Of a stretch of 64,000 bases of DNA, positions 58,937-64,000 are shown in pieces. The notes under the pieces are model-generated. The model worked only from the letters and a program-made list of their open reading frames with translations, searched no databases and had not been told where the DNA came from. The stretch's first letter is position 1; each line of letters opens with the position of its first letter. Source of the DNA: Gigantopelta aegis (lineage: Eukaryota > Mollusca > Gastropoda > Neomphalida > Peltospiridae); NCBI RefSeq assembly GCF_016097555.1, contig NC_054708.1, positions 4,268,796-4,332,795 on the forward strand. Reading direction: 5' to 3'. A program made the translations under genes and the position numbers.

Positions 58937-59160
58937 AGCAGGGGCGGGACGTAGCTTAGTGGTACAGCGCTCGCCTGATGCGCGATTCATCTCGGATCGA
59001 TTCCCATTGGTGGGCCCATTGGACTATTTCACGTTCCAGCAGGTGCTCCACGACTTGCTGCTAATCGCAAAGTGTAGCCCATAAAGTGGCCACAGCGGGT
59101 TTCCTCTCTCAATGTCAGAGTGGTCCTTAAATAATAATTTAAAAAACATTTTCTTTCTGT
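58937..59160 (+). mobile_element. SINE family A, internally deleted
   Basis: Head ggcgggacgtagcttagtgg, B box region ggatcgattcccattggtgg, a shortened core and a tail near 59150. The same SINE at the same place follows the second foldback copy. Confidence 0.8.
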
Positions 59161-59362
59161 TATGAGCACAACCTGCATCAGTCATTTCTGTTACTTTCAT
59201 CTTGATGAAAATTATGTACAGTGGCTTTACCAAAAAAATAAAAAATGCATGTACTATATTTTCACAAAACAAAATATGAAAATGTGTGTACAATATCAAA
59301 ACAGGGTGTGACATCAAAGCTGATTTTAATGAGTGGCGCCTTGTTCTTGACATCAGTGTACA

Positions 59363-59387
59363 AACACACACACACACACACACACAC

Positions 59388-59418
<31 letters not shown>

Positions 59419-59440
59419 CACACACACACACACACACGCG
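59363..59440. repeat. (CA)n/(GA)n/(CA)n compound microsatellite
   Basis: Followed by a cgcgcg patch. Confidence 0.95.
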
Positions 59441-59573
59441 CGCGTGTGACCGCGCGCAGTTAGTGCGTAACTTCACAGTTAATTGGATACAGTAGATGTA
59501 CTTTTTTAATATCAGCCAGTTCAAAAGAGTAGTTTATGTGGCGCCAACAGCTATATTTTATGAAATTTGTCTT

Positions 59574-59961
59574 AAAGGGACATTCCTGAGTTTGCTGCAA
59601 TTTTTAAGGTGTTATCGACTAACAGAGCTTTTTTAACGATTGTAATTACATATGAAATATATTTTTCTGCATAAAATATGAGTGGCTGTATATTAAACGT
59701 GTTTCTGATCGTTCTAATATTTTTACTAGGTTAAATGTTATTTTATTTTCTGAATATTATTTTTTTCGTACGTACGAAATTATTTGAAGAAAAAAATCAA
59801 GTTTGGGCTCCTTACAAATATTAAGACGACCAGAAACACATTGAATGTACAGACACTGATATTCTAAACTAGAAAATATATTTAATATTTAAGTTTAATC
59901 GTAAAAATATTTTATTAGTCGGAAACATCTTACAATGCAGCAAACTCAGGAATGTCCCTTT
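59574..59961. mobile_element. MITE with perfect 27-bp inverted ends
   Basis: Left taaagggacattcctgagtt and on; the right is its exact complement. Bounded by TA. About 388 bp with no ORF. The TA target suggests mobilisation by a Tc1/mariner-type transposase. Confidence 0.88.
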
Positions 59962-59996
59962 AATTACTATTTGTTTGCAGAACAAAACAGAACAGA

Positions 59997-60437
59997 ACTA
60001 AATTTAATACAGGCAAAAACCAGCTAACTCAAAAGGCAACAAAAGCAATGTACTTTGTTCTGTCTAAATCTAAAAATAATAACTTTTCAGTAGAATGCTA
60101 ATTAAAACTATTTGACTCCATTGTACTCCCGATTCTCTTATACGGATGCGAAATATGGGGTTATGAAAACATCGATATCATTGAAAATATTCACATAAAA
60201 TTCTTAAGACACATCCTGCCAGTAAAAAAGGCAGCCCGCTATTCATGTTATATGGAGCACTATTATTTACATGTACTTATTTCACTAACTCCCGTAAACA
60301 TTTGCTTAAGCCATATTATTATAACAAAACCAAGTATGTTGAAATTTAAACAACTAATGACGAATAGCAAAATAGGTGTTCTCAAGAAATTAAGTAAATT
60401 AATAAAAGAAATTATTGATAAATGCAGTAAACCCTAA
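59997..60437 (+). pseudogene. Non-LTR reverse transcriptase C-terminal fragment
   Basis: Contains LFDSIVLPILLYGCEIWGYE and IHIKFLRHILPVKKAA, the thumb/C-terminal segment conserved in animal LINE ORF2 proteins. One in-frame stop (near 60104) precedes it. The catalytic domain is missing. Confidence 0.7.
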
Positions 60438-60667
60438 AAGATCACTGGCCTATAATTATTCACAATGTCTATCACTACCCAAGTATACATATATGTGTGC
60501 GCGCTGATTAGCACATTTTGGTAGTAATTACAATAATGTGACATTACATTACTTTATTCCAATTGTATTTTATTATTGCCTTTATTATTCTGTTGTATTT
60601 GTATTATACTATTGTCTTTATTTCTGTATTGCATTTGTATTAATACCATTGTTCTACTGTCTCCTGT

Positions 60668-60926
60668 AAAGGGTGTATACTACCAAATCAAATCCCATAG
60701 ACGACAATAGTAACATATGTGGCTAAAACTCCTACCTGCAACGTATCAACCGACATAAACGCCACGGATATAAATACTACCACCCCTCACACTTAAAGTG
60801 AATCACACAAAAATGGGGGTCAAGCTGCTCGTTTCTGAGATAACGGGTAGCGTCTATGACTACCCTAGTTCCGCACAAAATTCGAGTACTCTTTTGTTAC
60901 AGGTACCCCATACATGTTTCAAGCAC
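60668..60926 (-). repeat. Unclassified dispersed repeat, empty-site copy
   Basis: Reverse copy of the repeat at 45707-46285 without its SINE: gttgcaggtaggagttttag on the minus strand reads straight through. Confidence 0.85.
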
Positions 60927-60929
60927 CAA

Positions 60930-60990
60930 TGTAAATACTGATCAATCATTGTGCCCCAAATAACGTGAACCAAAACAGACTTGTTTGTAA
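60930..60990. repeat. Copy of the DNA left of the foldback element
   Basis: Matches 56296-56357 (aatgtaaatactgatcaatc, accaaancagacttgtttgt), then runs into poly-A/poly-T (60989-61042) where the left arm should start. Confidence 0.8.
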
Positions 60991-61042
60991 AAAAAAAATA
61001 AAAAAAAAAAAAAAAAAAAAAACTTTTTTTTTTTTTTTTTTT

Positions 61043-61731
61043 CAATCCACGTATCCCGGGGTTTACTGTTTGACCTGGCTCAAGAAGACCAAACAAATGC
61101 TATTGACAAATTGTTCCATTTGGACACATATATCAATTTGTTTTAGCCGTGTCTGAAACTGCTGATGTCATCTGTGTCACACTGATGCCATGTTCACAGT
61201 GCAGGTCAAACCACACCCACTTCTACCAGCAACACACGCTATTAAAGGGACAGTCTCAGTTTGGCATGAAGACCAAAAGTATTTTGTAATTTTTCTCTTG
61301 TCGAATGTAAAGATTTTACCTTCACTGTACATGTCTGTCCCGCTTCAGATCCCTGGCCCTGTCAGGTACCGAACCTGGGATGGACGTGCCCGAAACCTTC
61401 GTGGTGTATGGGCTTATAAATTCGACTTGTCACTCACTCGGTTACATGCCCACAAAAATGTATTTCCAAATCATTTCATTTATTTTTATTTATAAAATTG
61501 AAAGGACAAACTAACAATTGGGGCTAACTGTGGTCAATATTTCTTTACGTAAATGAAAGTCTGATCTTAGTACGGATTCCCATTTTTATAGAGGGGTCAG
61601 GCTGGTTTTTGCCCGAATTAAACGAAAATGGCCGAACAACGTTTATTCATATTAGCATAACCAATTGTACGGTTAAGATGAATATCACTAGGCTTTGTCC
61701 ATGGATTACAAATAGTTTGTTGGTACAATGA
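61043..61731. other. Unique-looking DNA between foldback copies
   Basis: Possible SINE or MITE start near 61243 (taaagggacagtctcag). No gene recognised. Confidence 0.4.
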
Positions 61732-63164
61732 GAGAAATAGTGGCATTCGTCAAACACATGTGTGGCTTGTATTTTCAGTAAACATTGGTTAGTTTGTTAC
61801 ATGACAGTGACTTGTCGTTTTAGTAAACATTGGTTATTTTGTAACATGATTGTGACTTGTATTATCAGTAAACATTGGTTAGTTTGTAACATGACTGTGA
61901 CTTGTCGTTTTAGTAAACATTGGTTAGTTGGTAACATGACTGTGACTTGTATTTCAGTAAACATTGGTTAGTTTTTAAAATGACTGTGACTTATATTTTC
62001 AGTAAACATTGGTTACTTTGTAACATGATTGTGACTTGTATTTCAGTAAACATTGGTTAGTTTGTAACATGACTGTGACTTGTATTATCAGTAAACATTG
62101 GTTAGTTGGTAACATGACTGTGACTTGTATTTCAGTAAACATTGGTTAGTTTTTAAAATGTGACTTGTATTTTCAGTAAACATTGGTTACTTTGTAACAT
62201 GATTGTGACTTGTATTTCAGTAAACATTGGTTAGTTTGTAACATGACTGTGACTTGTATTATCAGTAAACATTGGTTAGTTGGTAACATGACTGTAACTT
62301 GTATTTCAGTAAACATTGGTTAGTTTGTAACATGATTGTGACTTGTATTTCAGTAAACATTGGTTAGTTTGTAACATGATTGTGACTTGTATTTCAGTAA
62401 ACATTGGTTAGTTTGTAACATGACTGTTTACACTATGTAGAAGCAACTAAACAATCGTTGTGAAAGTAAACCGATAAATGTAGGATATATATAGGTTCAG
62501 TTGTTGATATCCATTTTAGGTTTCGTCAGTAGTAAGCTTCCTATCTCTAAAAAACCCAGAGATTTCGTTAAACATTTAAAACCGTATATTATATATAGTA
62601 CTTTATCTCTGCGGACAAACTAATTCTTCTTCTTGCCTATAGTCAACAATGACCTAGCGCAATCCAGTCTATCCATCAAGGTGTTAGACTGCCCTAAGTA
62701 AATATATCAAAAACTGCTGATGTCACTGCACATAATTAATTCTGGAGAATATATCAACATTTTCGATAAAAGTTTAAAAGTAGAAATGAATATCAATTCC
62801 CGTTCCAGTCAGCAGTGTCAACAGATCAACGCTCGTGTCATTAAAGTGAGTTCTTGTTCCAGTAACGGATTCTGTTCGCTTGAAGGCACTACGAGGTTCA
62901 GTGGGGGGGGTGTGGGGGGGGGGGGGGGGGACCCCTCAGCTTATTTATCAAATCCCGTGATATTTGCAGTGTTGTTAGTAAAACAAAAGTACTTATTATA
63001 AAAACCATTTGGCGCTAAATGTGGGAATGTTGTGACAGTAGGCTTTCTCTTTAACGACAAAACCGTTATCACAATAATATAGAAACAAATGGAATCTCCG
63101 CGCAAAACAGAACCAAAGGAAACTTTTAACTAAGCCATGATTGCAGCCTTGAAGCATTGTTATG

Positions 63165-63570
63165 TTTACCGGAAGACTGCCACTCCTCGGGATGATACAT
63201 CCGTCCTGACCGGTTTACCGGAAGACTGCCACTCCTCGGGATGATACATCCGTCCTGACCGGTCTAGCGGAGGACAGCCACTCCTCGGGATGATACATCC
63301 GTCCTGACCGGTTTACCGGAGGATTGCCACTCCTCGGGATGATACATCCGTCCTGACCGGTTTACCGGAAGACTGCCACTCCTCGGGATGATACATCCGT
63401 CCCGACCGGTCTAGCGGAGGACAGCCACTCCTCGGGATGATACATCCGTCCGACCGGTCTACCGGAAGACTGCCACTCCTCGGGATGATACATCCGTCCT
63501 GACCGGTCTACCGGAGGACTGCCACTCCTCGGGATGATACATCCGTCCCGACCGGTCTACCGGAAGACTG
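63165..63570. repeat. 49-bp minisatellite, copy 2
   Basis: About eight copies in reverse orientation, more than at 58330-58630. Confidence 0.92.
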
Positions 63571-63879
63571 CCACTGTCAAGATCGGTTCGATACATTTAA
63601 ACCCGCACAAGCCAGAATTAAGTAGATTATTTATAGACAGCTGTGATGACGTCATCCATGAATCACTTTCAAGTGATGATATCAGGTGTGCGCGAAAGAT
63701 AAGCATAACCTGCCCCACCGTTGGCGCCTCAGACGTGTGTGCAGGAATGTATACGGGGTGGGGTGGCGGAGGTCGGCGGTAGGCTGTGGCGAGTAAAATG
63801 TATGAGGGTCGAGTCATGCTCCCCCGAAAAATACATTGAAAAAAAGAGAAGAAAATATGTTGAACAGGAGGGGGTTTCT

Positions 63880-64000
63880 TAGCAGGGGCGGGACGTAGCT
63901 TAGTGGTACAGCGCTCGCCTGATGCGCGATTCATCTCGGATCGATTCCCATTGGTGGGCCCATTGGACTATTTCTCGTTCCAGCAGGTGCTCCACGACTT
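63880..64000 (+). mobile_element. SINE family A, cut by the window end
   Basis: Same insertion as 58937, with ctcgttcc in place of cacgttcc, so it was duplicated with the block. Confidence 0.85.

Larger units (their letters stand above)
61732..64000. mobile_element. Foldback element copy 2, lacking the left arm, runs off the window
   Basis: Same as 56953 onwards (offset 4779 bp at the start): 44-bp minisatellite 61751-62430, poly-G 62902-62930, right arm 62931-63694, then the same flank with the same SINE from 63880. Differences: more 49-bp units (63165-63570) and a unique stretch at 63102-63165. Confidence 0.9.

Overview
The window is animal nuclear DNA, most probably from a gastropod mollusc. 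This rests on three observations. A relaxin-receptor-like GPCR with many LDLa modules has the architecture of the snail receptor GRL101. Introns are long and their exons have clean GT/AG borders in matching phase. Very many tRNA-headed SINEs are present, of families I associate with molluscan genomes (the species is inference). There are no operons, ribosome binding sites or CRISPR arrays.

Layout. About 2.7-24.8 kb (+ strand) is the 3' part of a GRL101-like LDLa-LRR-7TM receptor gene. I could place nine internal or terminal exons, with consistent phases and a stop codon; the 5' end lies outside the window. Its introns carry most of the interesting foreign DNA. Between 6.5 and 8.4 kb is a small inverted-repeat element with a ruined BIR-domain gene on the minus strand. 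Between 14.0 and 21.0 kb is a 7-kb inverted-repeat element with a BIR-domain ORF and a broken zinc-finger/P-loop ATPase ORF. The ATPase resembles viral packaging ATPases of Polinton/adinto-like elements. About 24.9-27.6 kb (+) holds a small three-exon gene of unknown function that splices perfectly on paper. About 28.5-32.7 kb is a four-copy tandem duplication of a 1.2-kb MITE+SINE block.

From 33.0 to 33.7 kb is a decayed SGNH-hydrolase ORF (-). A Tc1-like pseudogene lies at 35.4-36.9 kb. At 37.3-44.4 kb (-) is a complete five-exon caffeoyl-CoA-type O-methyltransferase gene whose large intron is full of LINE, MITE and minisatellite DNA. An orphan last exon of a paralogue lies at 55.1 kb. The region 45-48.4 kb is nested SINEs. 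A 2.5-kb, 48-bp-unit minisatellite lies at 48.97-51.44 kb. A nearly intact DD34E Tc1-like transposon lies at 53.1-54.6 kb. After an assembly gap (Ns, 55298-55497), a foldback element with internal minisatellites fills 56.4-58.8 kb and is duplicated, without its left arm, at 61.7-64.0 kb.

How it fits together: the host content is one receptor gene, one methyltransferase gene and one small unknown gene. The remainder is mobile or tandemly amplified DNA inside and between them. The best candidate for an undescribed system is the pair of BIR-bearing inverted-repeat elements in the receptor introns. All coordinates of exons and elements were read by eye; no alignment or database search was run.
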